Counted from the first letter of the stretch, positions 12,178 through 23,827 are shown. The stretch: 64,000 nucleotides of DNA from Cricetomys ansorgei (GCA_026225945.1 JAMJFZ010001657.1:1662501-1726500); one strand, 5' to 3'. Numbers and translations: made by a program. Notes: a model not told the origin generated them from the sequence alone.

Positions 12178-12358
12178 AAATGCAGTTACTGGTAAAATCC
12201 CAATAAAGTCTGCATTGAGCTAACAGTATTATAACAATGTGAACTTGATATATTTACCGTACATACGGAGGACCCTGGCTGAAATTACCTTGGAACTCTG
12301 TCCTACTTTTACAATTTCTTATGGCTCTTAAATTATCTCAAAATAAGTATTTTTTAAC
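12178..12358 (+). mobile_element. L1M-type 3' end
   Basis: 'caataaagtctgcattgagc', 'taacagtattataacaatgt', then 'ggaactctgtcctacttt' and 'ttatctcaaaataagt' run in the order of old mammalian L1 3' UTRs. It has the same orientation as the upstream ORF2 pieces, so it may be the end of the same element. Confidence 0.7.
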
Positions 12359-13030
12359 CTTGTGAGACATCCTAAACATGTAAGTATATTCCCTAACTGT
12401 TTAAAATGTGGGCTTACAAATGTTCAAAGTACATGCAGCAAATCGGAAAGAATTTCTTTCCCAGGACATAATTTTCAATGGTCTACAGTACTAACCCACT
12501 ATGCAAATTCAAGTCCCTGAGTTTGTAACCTCTGTGCATAATCATTCCCAAGGATGGACAAATGACAGTGCCACTTCTCCAGTAGAACAGGATCACTGCA
12601 GAATTACCTCAGAGAAAAATAACCAGAGAAAAGAATCCACAATAAGTCCAATGGGGAACAAGATGCTAAAGGACATTCTAAGCTTAATTTTACAACAGTA
12701 ATAGTGCCCAGCTCTTGCTTGCTGATAAATCGTCATATAATCGAAACATTTTGGAAGAAGTATTGACACGGACCTTGTGTCTTGTTATCACTGCACCCCA
12801 CACGCACAAACACAGATGTACAGTCCCGAATTTACAGAGAAAGGTATGATATAAATGTTCCTTTGTATAGGGGATGGTCTCCTTGAGGGGTGGCTGTGTA
12901 AGTCAGGGGCCTCCGTAGAATCCTGGCTGCAGCATCCCTCATGAGGGCCCCAGCATACAGCAGTGTGGGGATGAGGAGGAAGCTGGCCTGGTGTGGAAGA
13001 AACCAAGTTCTGTGTGAGTCTCCATTTCCT
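12359..13030. other. Unassigned sequence
   Basis: No repeat or gene recognised. AT-rich in the first 400 bases, with no clear motif cluster. Confidence 0.45.
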
Positions 13031-13376
13031 TGTATACTGTTAGAATGTGAACTATCTACAGATTCAGGTGTTTGACCAGTTGGTCTCCAGCTGGCGGCGC
13101 TGTTCCGGGAGGCTGTGGAGGCTAGTTGGCCAACATTAGTCTGAGGGTGGGAATTGAGGGTTGTAGGCCAGCTCCGCCTGAGTTCATTCCCCCTACCTCT
13201 CCTTCCTGATCTGCTGAGATGTGAGTGAGCCTCCTTCCGTTCCCACTGCCACCAACAGAAGCTGCGGGATGCTGCCTTGCCTTGCCCACTGAGAAGCATG
13301 AGCTAAAATAAAGCTTTCCTCCCCTAAGGCACTTCTGTCGACCATTTCATCCCAGCAATGATGAAAGTAACTCACA
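13031..13376 (+). mobile_element. Rodent MaLR solo LTR
   Basis: It begins 'tgtatactgttagaatgtga', contains 'tttgaccagttggtctccag' and 'tggcggcgctgttccggg', and ends with 'gagctaaaataaagcttt' (poly-A signal region) and 'cagcaatgatgaaagtaac'. This is the MT/ORR1-style MaLR layout. No internal sequence is attached. Confidence 0.75.
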
Positions 13377-14292
13377 ACCTGTGCTTCTCTCCAAATTCTG
13401 CAGATAGATAGTGATAATATTTGGCGGAAGTTTTCACTCCAGGGACACCCAGGAGTGGGTACAGCAGCACAATCCCTTCAAGACCATCCAGAAGTCATAG
13501 GCCAAACCCCAGACAGGTCACTGTGGATCACCCGCTAACCAAACGCAGAGAAATACTCAGCAACACTGTCTCGGTAGACACAAGAGGCTGGCAGCAGGCT
13601 GTATCTTTTTCTGGCACAGAGAAAAGGCACTAAAGCAGTCCTCCGTGGCACAATGGCAGGGACCCGTGTCTTTCAAACCCATCGGAGATGAAAAGTAGTG
13701 CTAAAGTTGAAACCTGATGTAAGTCCCAGTTGAAAAGAACACACCGGGAAATTGTTCGAAAACAAAAGCAATCCCTCTGCCGACGCTGAAGAGCATGAAT
13801 TTACAGGACCAACCCTCAGAATGGCTGATGACAGCTCATACAAAGAGATCTAAGCCTGGTATTTTTACAGAAACCAAAGCAAGACCTTTCTCTCTATACA
13901 GAGCTCAAGGATAAATGGCATATAGGATTTAAATCTAACATTTTCACTGAAGAGACAATAGTCTCCCAGCAAGACTGACCTTATTTCACGCGGAGGCAGC
14001 TATCCACTCGCTGGTACCTCTCCCACCCCCGCACCCCGGCCGCCACTGCCCGAAATCCCTCTAGGTGACAAAGCATTCGCCCGCACTGAAAGCTTTAAAT
14101 CATACATGTTTTAAAGGGAAAAAGCAGAGACAATTTTACCCACAGGTAAATGGTCACCGTCCAACATTCCTACGACAGGTGTTGGCAAAACACGGTCAAC
14201 CAGTCAAACTCAGTTTACCTTCTGTTTTTGTATGTGTTCTGTCCTAATTTTTTAATGGTTGAAAAACAATCGGAAAGAAAATTGGTTCTTGA
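13377..14292. other. Unassigned sequence with a CpG-dense patch
   Basis: No gene or repeat recognised. Nine CpGs fall within 13988-14092, and the flanks to about 14200 remain CpG-richer than the surroundings (see findings). Confidence 0.45.
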
Positions 14293-14505
14293 CACATGAA
14301 AATCCTATGAGATTCAAATTCGAGGGTCATTAAATAAAGTGTCACTGGAGTAAAACTGTACTCTCTTGTGTATATATTGCCTGTGCAGCCTTCAGTCTCC
14401 AACAGCAGATATGAGGGGCTGCGGCTGAGACCATATGCCCTACAAAGCCTAAAACATTGACCATCTGGGCCTTTATAAAAATCATTTGCCAGCCCTGTCC
14501 TAGAC
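14293..14505. mobile_element. hAT-Charlie-type non-autonomous DNA transposon relic
   Basis: Landmarks 'attaaataaagtgtcactgg', 'gaccatatgccctacaaagc', 'ctaaaacattgaccatctg' and 'tgccagccctgtcctagacc' match, in reverse orientation, a mammalian hAT element whose end I remember as 'ggtcggcaaactttttct'. Terminal repeats are too decayed to fix the orientation or target duplication. Confidence 0.7.
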
Positions 14506-14734
14506 CAGCTTGAGAAGAACATGAGGTTGTGATGTTAGGATGGAGGGTCAATACTCCATGAGAAGGAAGAACTGTCGTATGTACAAAGCTATGTGATGCA
14601 TAGAGGTCAAACTCAGTTCACCATGCCCATATCCAGTGCAGGACTGGACCATTAGAAGGGAGCATCAGTTGGACCTGCTTGCAGAGTAGTGTGGAATAAG
14701 CTGCAGCTTTGAGTATGCAGCCCTGGCGGGTTCT

Positions 14735-14883
14735 GGTTCCCACCAGAATGCTGCCTTTGAGCAGATCATGCGACCCCTCTGAGCTTCATTGTCCTCATCT
14801 CAAGGAATAACTGGGAATAAATATCCCTTACTCAGAGTGAGTGTGAAAAGGATAAGGGAGCCCGTGTGAAAGTACTTGGTCCT
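14735..14883 (+). mobile_element. MIR SINE
   Basis: A MIR-like series: 'gcgggttctggttcccacc', 'gacccctctgagcttcattg', 'tcctcatctcaaggaataac', then 'aaagtacttggtcc'. Order and spacing fit core plus 3' tail. Confidence 0.75.
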
Positions 14884-16803
14884 AGCTGCAGATTGAGTGC
14901 GTTTCCATAGGAACATAGGGCTCCAAGATGAGGAAGGGAGTGAACATCAGGTTAGCCCATGGTCAAGGTGAAAGACATCCCTGGTAGTTGAGGTAGAAAA
15001 GGTAGTCAAGGACTAGATCCTGGAGTACAAGTCTTTCCCCTCACAATCCTATCAACTACCCATTTCCCTTTTCTGCTAATCCCTCCCTTCCTAATGACTT
15101 CTCAAGACACCCACGATATTCTTTGGCCCACCATAGTTACTAGGGGTTAGACTGTTCCCACAGCTCTCATGAATTCCCCCATGGCATCTTCAGAACATCT
15201 ATTCTGGGTCATAAACAGGGTTCTACCTCACTTCCATCTACCTGTTATCAGATCATCTGACCTACTTGTCTCTTCTGCCCCCAACATGCTTAGGTAACAT
15301 CTTTGGGGGAAACCCTAGATCACCCAGATGCTGAGGAAGAAGGGAATGAGATTCCTGGGACTTTGGGAAATTTATAATGAACTCTAATGTCTGTCAGACT
15401 CTGGTTGCGATGCATGCTGATGAACAACCCTGCAGCCACTCTCTCCCCCATCGCTAATTGTCCGCAGAGGACTGACGTTCACTGAGAGGAGAGTCATCTC
15501 CAGAGATGTAAATGGCAGAGGCTCTGCAGAAGGCTCTGGCAGTCCTTTAGTCTTGAGTCATAGCAAATGTTGGGAATATTTACCAAAAGCTGAGGAAACA
15601 CAAGGCAAGAGCAGCTGAGAACCAGGTCTCAGGCCTGCAGTATGATCGTAAGACCACGCTTGCCGACTGCTTGTTCTCATGTGTTATTCAACAGCACTTA
15701 CTTCTTTGCCTCTGTTCACCCTTCCTTTCTCTTCTTCCATGGAGTAGGTGATGACATCGGGCTATATTCTGTTCAGTTTGAGCATCAGATTTACAAAGGG
15801 AAAATCTAAGTGTGAGTCCCGGTGGCACAGTGTTACTAGTTACGTGACTGACGGCTGTATGCGCTTTGACCAATTTGAACAATTCTGATTCTAGGTTAGT
15901 CATGTGGGCTGGGTGAAGAGAACGGACCCGATACTCTCAGATAATCAGTTCCCGTAGCTGTTTAAAAGAAGTCTTCTTTTAAAATGCCAGGCTCTAAAGG
16001 AACTGGTCAGAGAAGTATTTGAAAATACTAAAAACTCTTAAACCCTATGTAATCCACACCATTTACATTCAACTTGAAAAGAAGGAGGGAGAAAAGAAAG
16101 CGTAGGACAGCCACCCCAGCCCCAGCTTGGCTACCTTCTGCTCTCTGCTCATTACTATGATTGCTTACCCAATAAATTACGTTTTTCTCTTCTGGCTATG
16201 ACTGCTTCGAGCTTTCAGCCTTTCATCTATCCTTAATTATGACCACACTGACTCCACCCCACCCAACACTGCTGTGACTTCTCTGTTGTAGTATCCATCC
16301 AGGCACCATTAACCCTCCACAGACCTTGCATCCTGACCCACTGCTCTCATTTGGTCCCTGGTGCTTGCTGCAGGCCCACCTACTGCTAGTTCCCACACCC
16401 GACTCTAATGCTTCCAGCATCTATTGTGATAAAGGACTAAGAAGACGCACTCATGGCCAGGACACAAAGAATAAGACTTCAGATAAACCAAATTGTTTGG
16501 TAAGGGTTTTTGACATGGTGGCCTCTGGCCCTCAATGACACTGTAAAGAAAAATATCAGAGATGGTGAGGCTGCCAATGGGATCATGAAGTGCGTTAAAA
16601 GACCTCAAGACTACATCTTATGCTTCAAAAGCATGTTGAAAAGGAGCAAAAATAGAAAACACCAGCCGTCAGCTGGACAAGCCTAAGCACACACTCAGTA
16701 CCTGGGGTCTCAAACGAAGCCCAAGATGGGCCATGAAGTCAGCCCATTTGGATGCAGACCCCAGGGTCAGGACATAACAATGGTGTGTTTAAAGTGTACA
16801 AAT
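14884..16803. other. Unassigned sequence
   Basis: About 1.9 kb without a recognised gene or repeat. It includes a perfect inverted repeat with 11-base arms and a 1-base centre at 15961-15983. Open frames at 15688-16608 show no family resemblance. Confidence 0.45.
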
Positions 16804-17140
16804 GAGGGACTGGAAAGATAGTTCACTGGGTAAAGCACTTGCCTTGCAATCATAGGAAGCTGAATTCAGCCCTCAGAACTCACGTAAAACAAGAATTTGG
16901 GAGTGGTAGTGGTATGTACTTGTAATGCCGGCAGTGGGGAGGCAGAGACATGTGGGGTTCTGGGGTTCACTGGCCAGGTAGCCTAGCCTATTTGGTGAGT
17001 TCCAGGCCACTGAGAGACCCTGTCTCAAAAAAAAAAAAATAGGTGGACAGTGCCTGAGGAACAATAATCAAATAATAGCAAACAATAATCAATCTTCTGC
17101 CCTCCACGTGCAAGTGTACTCACACACACACTCCAAAAAA
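16804..17140 (+). mobile_element. B4-family SINE
   Basis: 'gactggaaagatagttcact' and 'ggtaaagcacttgccttgca' form the ID-like head; 'gtaatgccggcagtgggg', 'ctcactggcc'-like text and 'gagaccctgtctc' with a 13-A run form the B1-like tail, ending in 'ctgccctccacgtgca' and CA repeats. Confidence 0.85.
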
Positions 17141-17259
17141 GTATACACATGGAAGCCCTTGAGACAGAAAGTGTAAACTCAAAAACAACTAACTTAGGGA
17201 CATGAATACAACCCCTCTGTCTACTGGGTTGAAGGTCAAAAGGTCCAGCTCTACATCAA

Positions 17260-17385
17260 AGCTGCTGTAGCTTTGGATGTCATGGGCACCTCTTTGAGTT
17301 TCTTAGATTTTTGCCTATAAAGCCTGAGGAGGGTCCAGTGTGATCACTAAGGTCTTTTCTGATCTAGTATTATCCTAGGAGAACA
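17260..17385 (+). mobile_element. MIR-type SINE relic
   Basis: 'ggatgtcatgggcacctctt' and 'tgagtttcttagatttttgc' resemble the MIR core, followed by 'gatcactaaggtcttttctg', a common 3' extension of old mammalian SINEs. The match is moderate. Confidence 0.55.
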
Positions 17386-17419
17386 TTTACAAATAACAGT
17401 TTCATCATACACAAATCAC

Positions 17420-17922
17420 TATGTGGCAGGCAGCCTCTATACTTGTCCCAAAGAGGCTCACATCCTGGTATAACTCATGGATTTGCACTAAGGCAACCCT
17501 ACTCCTGGAACTAAACTATAAAAAGTTGGAATTCCATCTTGATGGCTGACACTCTGTCTTGCATGCTTTGATGAAGCAAGATGACATACTGGGAAGGCCT
17601 GTGTGACAGGTCTTGAGGACAGCCACAACCAGCAGCCACCATGAGCTGGGGACAGTCATGGGTAGCATCCAGCAAGAGCTGAAACCCTTAGCACAAAGCT
17701 CTTAGACTTGATCCATCCAACAACCATACCAGTGATTCTGAAGGACCCCTTTCCTGGGTGGAGCCTTGAAGATAAGACCTCTACTCTGCCTTCACATTAG
17801 TGAAACCCTGAAGTAGAGAGCCAGAGAAGTGTATCTAGGACCCTGACCCCCAGAAATTGATCATTTATGTGTGTTCTTTAGGGTTCCAAATTAGAGTATA
17901 ATTTATCAAACAATAGATACGA
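17420..17922 (+). mobile_element. Ancient mammalian ERVL/MaLR-class LTR
   Basis: It opens with 'atgtggcaggcagcctctat', continues 'ctccatcttgatggctgac'-type text, 'gctttgatgaagcaag', 'ggagccttgaagataagacc', 'gtgaaaccctgaagtagag', and ends near 'tgacccccagaaattgatc' and 'atgtgtgttc'. This is the order of an old LTR found across placental mammals. The subfamily name is not secure. Confidence 0.65.
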
Positions 17923-18539
17923 AAGCACAGTGTTGTTTGTATCCCTTATCTAAAAAAAAACACATCTTTGCTATCTACTTTGGATATTCTTAGACAGTCT
18001 ATAAATACAATGAACAGTTATCTGGAACTTGGCTTAGGAATCAGGAATCTTGCCTTCACTACACAGCATCAAGGATAAAACCTCTGAAACCTCTTGCCCC
18101 TCCCTGTCCATATGCCCGCCTCAAAATGCTTGAGTTCCAGATGGAAGCTGTAGACAGGTTCATGTGCCAAGAAAATGGCTCTGCTCTCTCTACCCAGCTC
18201 TTATACTGCACTCACATATCTGCATGTCGAGAAGGAGAAATATATCTCCCCACTCATTTCCTCAGACAAGATGTACACTGGTCCCAGTCAGGTCAAAGCA
18301 TCGCTCCCACACAGGGAGGTTGCACGCCTCCAGAGCATGGCCCAAGGTGAGAGGTGAGGCCTCCAGGGCCCTGGTGTTTTTCATGGCTCACTTCCACTTG
18401 ACACCAGAAGGTGCCGCTGGCTCCACCTCCGAGGCTCTGGATTGTGACCTTTCTCACCACCTTCCTCACACCCACCTAGTGCATTTCCTCTACCAGGGAC
18501 CAATCTCCTGACTCTACCCTCACCCTCTCTCTGGGCTTC
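17923..18539. other. Unassigned sequence
   Basis: No gene or repeat identified. Overlapping frames at 18126-18511 are unsupported by any product resemblance. The end may be an upstream extension of the L2 that follows. Confidence 0.45.
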
Positions 18540-19030
18540 CCTGCATCCCATCTTCACCCAAATCAGAGCAATGGTCTCCTACAGCCGTCCATCACCATTA
18601 AGATGAATCCCATAGCCTGTACCTTGGCCTGAGGCCCTTTCCAAAGGTCTGTCCCTGGCTGTTTTCCATCCATGCTTCCTTTCCCTGCTGCCCTCTCCTC
18701 CGAGCCACACAGCATCCTGTGAACAAGCCAACATCTTACCCACAAGGCCTTTGCACTGCTGTTCCAGCTGCCTGAACAGTCTTCCCACAGATGAGTGCTT
18801 ATCTTATTCCTCATTTCAAGTTTCTACTTGGGGACTAGTTCCACAGAGAAGTTTTCTCTGTCCAGTCTTTGTTCAGCAGCATCTTCTGATCCGTTCTTAT
18901 TCCTTCTGCTGTTTCATTTACTTCAGTATATTCTGTGCTTACTGGCTCTGTTCTATCCTCTCCTGTGTCCAACTGGGAGTATAGGTTCAGAGAGCCATCT
19001 TGTCTTTACCCATGCCCAGTGCCACGGATG
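18540..19030 (+). mobile_element. L2 LINE 3' region
   Basis: 'caaggcctttgcactgctgt', 'tccagctgcctgaacagtct', 'tttcaagtttctacttgggg' and 'ttgtctttacccatgcccag' match in order the 3' part of L2 ('ctttgcactggctgttcc', 'gcctggaacgctct' in the consensus as I remember it). The element is diverged and non-coding. Confidence 0.75.
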
Positions 19031-19173
19031 CTGTCGCATGTTCAGAGTTTGCTTCACTGACTGTGAATTTCACAAACAAACTCAGCAGAGAAGGCTAGAG
19101 TGGGAAGTCATCAAGGTGGACATCATCATCCACAGTGTCCGGTGCTGAACAAGTATATTAAATGTACTGAACT

Positions 19174-19440
19174 GTGACATAAGGCAGATGGCTCTGTAGA
19201 TAAAGTGCTTGCCATGGAGGCCTGAGAGGCTGAGTTTGGCTCCCCGGCACACAAGTAAATTCTGGGTACAGGGGTATACATCTGTAACTCTAGTGCTGAG
19301 GATTGGAGGAGAGACAGATTGACCCAATGCTTCTAAGCTGGTCAACTAACTAGTCTAACCAAAACAACAAGCTCAAAAGAGACTGTCTCAAAAAACAAGA
19401 TGAACAACAATGGAGGAAGACTCCCAATACTGGCTCAGAA
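19174..19440 (+). mobile_element. B4-family SINE
   Basis: ID-like head 'cagatggctctgtagataaa' and 'gtgcttgccatggaggcctg', then 'catctgtaactctagtgctg' and 'gactgtctcaaaaaacaag', ending in CA repeats. The B1-like half is quite diverged. Confidence 0.8.
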
Positions 19441-19520
19441 GCACACACACACAGACACACACACAAGCATACTCTCCTACACATGTGCACACACACATAT
19501 ACACCACACAAAGAGAAAAA
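19441..19520. repeat. Interrupted CA-rich tract on a B4 tail
   Basis: CACA runs with ATGTGCA interruptions directly follow the B4 copy. Confidence 0.85.
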
Positions 19521-19541
19521 AAGGAAGGAACTGAGAGAGGG

Positions 19542-19608
19542 AGGAAGGAAGGAAGGAAGGAAGGAAGGAAGGAAGGAAGGAAGGAAGAAAGGAAGGGAGG
19601 AAGGAAGG
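19542..19608. repeat. (GGAA)n microsatellite
   Basis: About 16 GGAA tetramers with small interruptions, immediately downstream of the B4 and its CA tract. This purine strand generates artefactual open frames rich in Lys/Glu/Arg/Gly on the plus strand and Leu/Pro/Ser/Phe on the minus strand. Confidence 0.97.
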
Positions 19609-20479
19609 TAGATAGGCTGTCTGGCGGAGCTGGTCTGTAGCCCTGGTTCCTGGCACACAGCTCCTGAAACCCTCACAAGTTTTGAATGAGAGGAGTAAGA
19701 GGTACATCTTATGTGACGCATAACACATCTCATCCTAGAGTTGTGCTAATGAGGTAACTCCTAGACAACAAGAGGGTGTGCAAGAGGGAGAGGCTGACAG
19801 GGGAGCCAACAGCATGATTAGAGGGCTAGAATTTCCACCCTCTGACCTCCAGGGAAGAATGAGGCCAATGACTGAACCGGCCATGCCTAGAGAATGAAGT
19901 CTCCATAGAAACCCCCAAACAATGGGTGTGGGGAAACATCTGGGTTGGTGAATACATCAAGGAGCTGGGAAGGTGTTGCCCCAGGGAAGGCACAGAGGCT
20001 TTGCAGCTGTCACAGCCCCTGCCTCTCACGTTTTCCCATGTGTCTGGTCCTGAACGGTAACCTGTACAATAATCTAACACACATAAGTGAAGTACTTCCC
20101 TGAGTTCTAGGAACAAACACGGGGCCTGAGGAGGGATGGTGGGAACTAGCACTAGAAGCAGAGGCAACAATCTGATACTTGTAGTTGGCACCTAAAATGG
20201 GGTTGGGCAGTCTTCTGACACTGAGACCTAGTGTGTGAAGTCTGGCAGGAGCTCTGGGGACTTAGGATAGGTCTAAGGAGAGCTGCTGGACACCCAGTCA
20301 GTGTATGAGGCGAATTGGAGAATGCTTTGGTGTGGGAAATCCACATATTTGGTGTCAAAAATGTTTTGTGAGTGTACTACCAGCAGGATCTCACCCCTTA
20401 GAACAATTTGATGGCTGTATTTCTGCATATTAAAAACTTCCTTGGGGAGAGGCTGGTGGACACTGAGAGGTGATTGGAC
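19609..20479. other. Unassigned sequence
   Basis: No gene or repeat recognised. Confidence 0.45.
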
Positions 20480-20625
20480 CATCAACATCTCACTAAATCT
20501 CACACCAACCCACAAAGAAGCTGTGATCCCATCTTATAAGCAAGATATTTGCTCCTGAGAAATTTGGAACCAGGATTCGAACCCATGTATTTTCAAACCC
20601 AGAGGCACATGCCTAACTCATATGC
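20480..20625 (-). mobile_element. MIR SINE, antisense
   Basis: 'ggaaccaggattcgaaccca' is the reverse complement of the MIR B-box region, preceded by 'gtgatcccatcttataagca' (antisense core) and followed by 'acccagaggcacatgcctaa'. Confidence 0.75.
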
Positions 20626-21285
20626 CCCATTAGGATGGTGGTACGCTCGCGTCTTGACCACAAACTAAGAATGTCACCCTAGAAAAGAACTAGATAAGGC
20701 CAAGATAGACAGCAGGCATAGAGCATCCACTCAACAAAAATAAACGTGCTACAGCACCAAAACCAGACCTTCTTCTTCAAAGGCCTGGAGGTCACTGAGG
20801 GACATGCACGATTATCACTGATGGACTGTGACAGCTAACAGAGCCACAAGTCTAACTCTGCCCCACTCCTCTTCCAGAAAGAGGAGCAGAACAATGCTCA
20901 GAGGAGTCCAAACCCCTTATCCATTATTTGCAGTTATTACAAGAAACTCAAGAGTCATGCTATATTTTTTTAAAATGAATGATGGTCCTATCTTATGACC
21001 AGATTGCTTTAAACACAAAAATAAGTCAATTTTTGGAAGATGACTCTGACCAATGAGGGCAGCATGACACAGGATGGGGCACTGACTAGACATGGTTTCA
21101 CAGTGAAATGGCCATTGCTAATCAAGATTTGGGATAAAGAAGTTTTAACTATCTAATGCCTCTGCATCCAAAAGGTGTTCAGAAGTATGTGATCACGTGT
21201 TGGCTACTAAAAGCCATGTTCCACCAGGGAAAAACACAAGAGAAATTTAAAACCGCCAAGAAACTAGCCAATGAAAAGCCTTCAT
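20626..21285. other. Unassigned sequence
   Basis: No gene or repeat recognised. Confidence 0.45.
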
Positions 21286-21600
21286 GAGGTCGGAAAGGGA
21301 TGGTTTAGTGATAAAGCACTCGGATGAGGACCTGAGTTTGGATCCCCAGAGCCTGTGTAAAGCTGGTTATAGTAACAAGCAAGTAATCCCTGTATTCCCA
21401 CGGCGAGATGGGCGGTGGAGGCAGAGGAATCTTTGGAAGCTCACAGGTCAGTTAGCCTGGTGTGTGCAATGGCAAACAATAAGAATGACTGACTGTCTCC
21501 AAGAAGAAAGCAAGGACCAACAGCTGAGCTCACTCTCCAACCTCCACACACATGCCACGACATGCATGCACCTATACTAAAACATATAAATCCATACATA
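21286..21600 (+). mobile_element. B4-family SINE
   Basis: Head 'gggatggtttagtgataaag' and 'gaggacctgagtttggatcc'; body 'agtaatccctgtattcccac' and 'ggtggaggcagaggaatct'; 3' 'cactctccaacctccacaca'. It is strongly diverged. Confidence 0.75.
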
Positions 21601-22407
21601 TGCACACACAAAAAGCTTCTCTACTTGGGGCAGCAAGTGTGAGCTATAGGGGTCCAGATACCGTGTTGCCATATTCCATTTAACACAGAGCTCTTTATCT
21701 AGCATGCCCAGGAATCTCAACTGAATCACAACCCTGGGAATCTACAAGCTTTCAATGTCAATGGCTTGTTGGTCAACCTACAGTATTCTAGATGTCAACA
21801 AAAGAAATGGCACATGCACTCCCCAAGTGACTGTGAGCTTGGCAATTCCTCCCATACTATGATAGACTGAAGTGGCTATTATCATCATTGGTCCAGGGAA
21901 TCAGCTGAGTGTTAATCCATCGACAAAGCAGTATCTGCTACATCTTCACTGCTACTCAAGTGAGCGTCTTCATATTCAGTGGTATTTTCTATGACACAAA
22001 ATTAGCAACCTTGCAGTTAACAGGTTCTTCACATTGCTTTCTTGCTTGGAATGTTGGGATTGTTCAACAGTTCAGATTCATTTGGTTTTTACTGTTTGAG
22101 CATGTGAAACTAAGCAAATCTACAGGGAGTGCATACCCCTAAGTCTTTGGATTTTTCACACTCTCAGCTCAAGGACAATTCAGACATTTAAAATGTCATG
22201 GATAATTAGCCAGCCTTTTTATAAATAAGATTTCTTGCTCTGATAGAATCACAAAGTTTGCCAGCTGGGTATAAATGTACTCATTAGAAAGTGATCAGAT
22301 GTTCTTTAAAAGTTGTATTTGTTTTTGCAAAAAGGAGCTAGGCAAAGTGGTAGGAAGGACACAAGCCAAAAAGTAGGGAGGCCAGGGACCAGACCAGGGA
22401 GGAGTTG
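21601..22407. other. Unassigned sequence
   Basis: No gene or repeat recognised. 22140-22330 is AT-rich. Confidence 0.45.
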
Positions 22408-22674
22408 GGATCTAGATTTAGAGGCTCCCAGGATCTAGATATAGAACTGCTCAGGATTTAGAAATAGAGCAACCAGGGTCTAGACTAGAGGTACCCAGGT
22501 TGTAGATCTAGAAATTCTTGGAGTCTCAACTAAAAGTGGACTGGGCCTAGATCTATAAGTGCTCAAAGTTTATACCTGAGGCATCTGGGGTCTGGACCTA
22601 GGGATGTCTAGGCTCTAGACAGAGAGATACCCAACATCTAGAACTACAGGCTCTTGAGGTCTAGATCTAGTGCT
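22408..22674. repeat. Degenerate 22-23 bp minisatellite, 12 units
   Basis: Twelve contiguous units with boundaries at 22408, 22431, 22454, 22476, 22498, 22520, 22543, 22566, 22588, 22610, 22633 and 22656. Each has the shape 'ggrtctagatctagaggctccca' with strong variation; the last is partial. The core holds the self-complementary 'tctagatctaga'. Units are contiguous with no spacers, so this is not CRISPR-like. Divergence suggests an old array. Confidence 0.85.
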
Positions 22675-22962
22675 AAGAAATTCTGAAGAGATCACATCTT
22701 TATTGTGTTCTCAACTGGGAACCCAAAAGACTACCTCCAATTCTTAAAATCCTCACTCACCAAACTATAAATACACAGTTGAGAGGAGTGTGAAATAGAT
22801 CCTTGACCTGTAACATGGACTCCCAGCTTGGTACCCAAGGTATCCATAGCTTTTCCTTCTTTCCAATACTATATTAAGATATTCCAGAACTGCCCATTGA
22901 TCTGCTGCTAGAAAAGGTTCGTCAGTAAAACATCTGCCAACACCCGATGCAAACTAGGAATA

Positions 22963-23327
22963 TTAATTACTGTTTTGTTGTCCTGATAACACACTATGAA
23001 CAAAGGCAACTTGAGGAAGACAGTATATTTGGGCTTATGGTACCAGAGGGAGAAGAGTCCATCATAGTCGGGAAGCACAGGAGCAAGTGGGCACGGCTCC
23101 AGGGGCAGGAAGCTGAGGGGCCATGTACTGAACCAAAAGCATGAAACACAGAGAGTGAACTGCAAGTGGCCCAAAGCCTGCTCTCGGTGACATACGTCCC
23201 CCAGCAAGGCTATACCATCTAAACCTCCCCCAAACACTAACTGAGAATAAGTGTCCAAATACTGGACCCTATGGGGGTCCTATGTCCCCATACGGAGCCT
23301 ATGTCATTTCCCATTCAAACCACTACA
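22963..23327 (-). mobile_element. Rodent MaLR solo LTR, antisense
   Basis: In reverse orientation it shows the MT/ORR1 layout: plus-strand 'ttgtcctgataacacactat', 'gaacaaaggcaacttgagga', 'cccccagcaaggctatacca', 'cctatgggggtcctatgtcc' and 'ttcccattcaaaccacta' correspond to the 3' to 5' order of the LTR. It is degenerate. Confidence 0.7.
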
Positions 23328-23548
23328 CTGTTACCAAAAAAAAAAAGTTCTTAAATGTCCCTACTGGAACGCATCACATCACCAAAACACGTAGCAAATA
23401 GTCAGTGAGGGTACACACAAAGAACGGCTGTTTCCATAGCTACTGAGGTGTGGCTACTTCCTCCCCAACAGAGGTTGGTGCTAGCATAATAGTGACGCTC
23501 TGAGCACTTAGTGAACTCATAGCACTTAGAGAAAATGTCCTATCAAAA

Positions 23549-23826
23549 AGTAGCTGACAGTATCTGTTATGCAAGAATGCATAATCTGTCATGCAAGACC
23601 CGAGTTCAGATCCCTGCACCTGCATAAAAAACTCAGATGCGGCCATGTGCATGCCTGTGATCCCAGTGCTGTGAAGCTGAAGACAGGAAGATCACCACCC
23701 AAGTGGGGTGTGTGCTGAGAGTCAGCCTCGCTCTAGGTTCAGGAAAAGACCCTGTCTCAAAAGAACAAGTGAGAGAATGAGAGGACACCTGGTGCATAGA
23801 CCTGCACACATATATACATGCCACAT

Positions 23827-23827
<1 letters not shown>
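23549..23827 (+). mobile_element. B4-family SINE
   Basis: 'gcaagacccgagttcagatc' is the B-box area; 'cctgtgatcccagtgctgtg' and 'aaagaccctgtctcaaaaga' form the B1-like part. The extreme 5' head is weak. Confidence 0.75.

Noticed and set aside
13987..14092. CpG island promoter
   Set aside because: The patch is too short for a CpG island and there is no adjacent exon; kept as a finding, not a promoter call.
15961..15983. Perfect inverted repeat, 11-base arms
   Set aside because: Low-complexity AT-rich arms with a 1-base centre; too small and simple to be an RNA gene or terminator, and eukaryotic DNA has no such terminators.
19350..19733. Open frames with Leu/Pro/Ser/Phe or Lys/Glu/Gly repeats
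   Set aside because: Generated by the (GGAA)n tract, not by coding sequence.
22408..22674. CRISPR-like array
   Set aside because: Units are contiguous with no unique spacers and are strongly diverged; the window is mammalian. It is a minisatellite.
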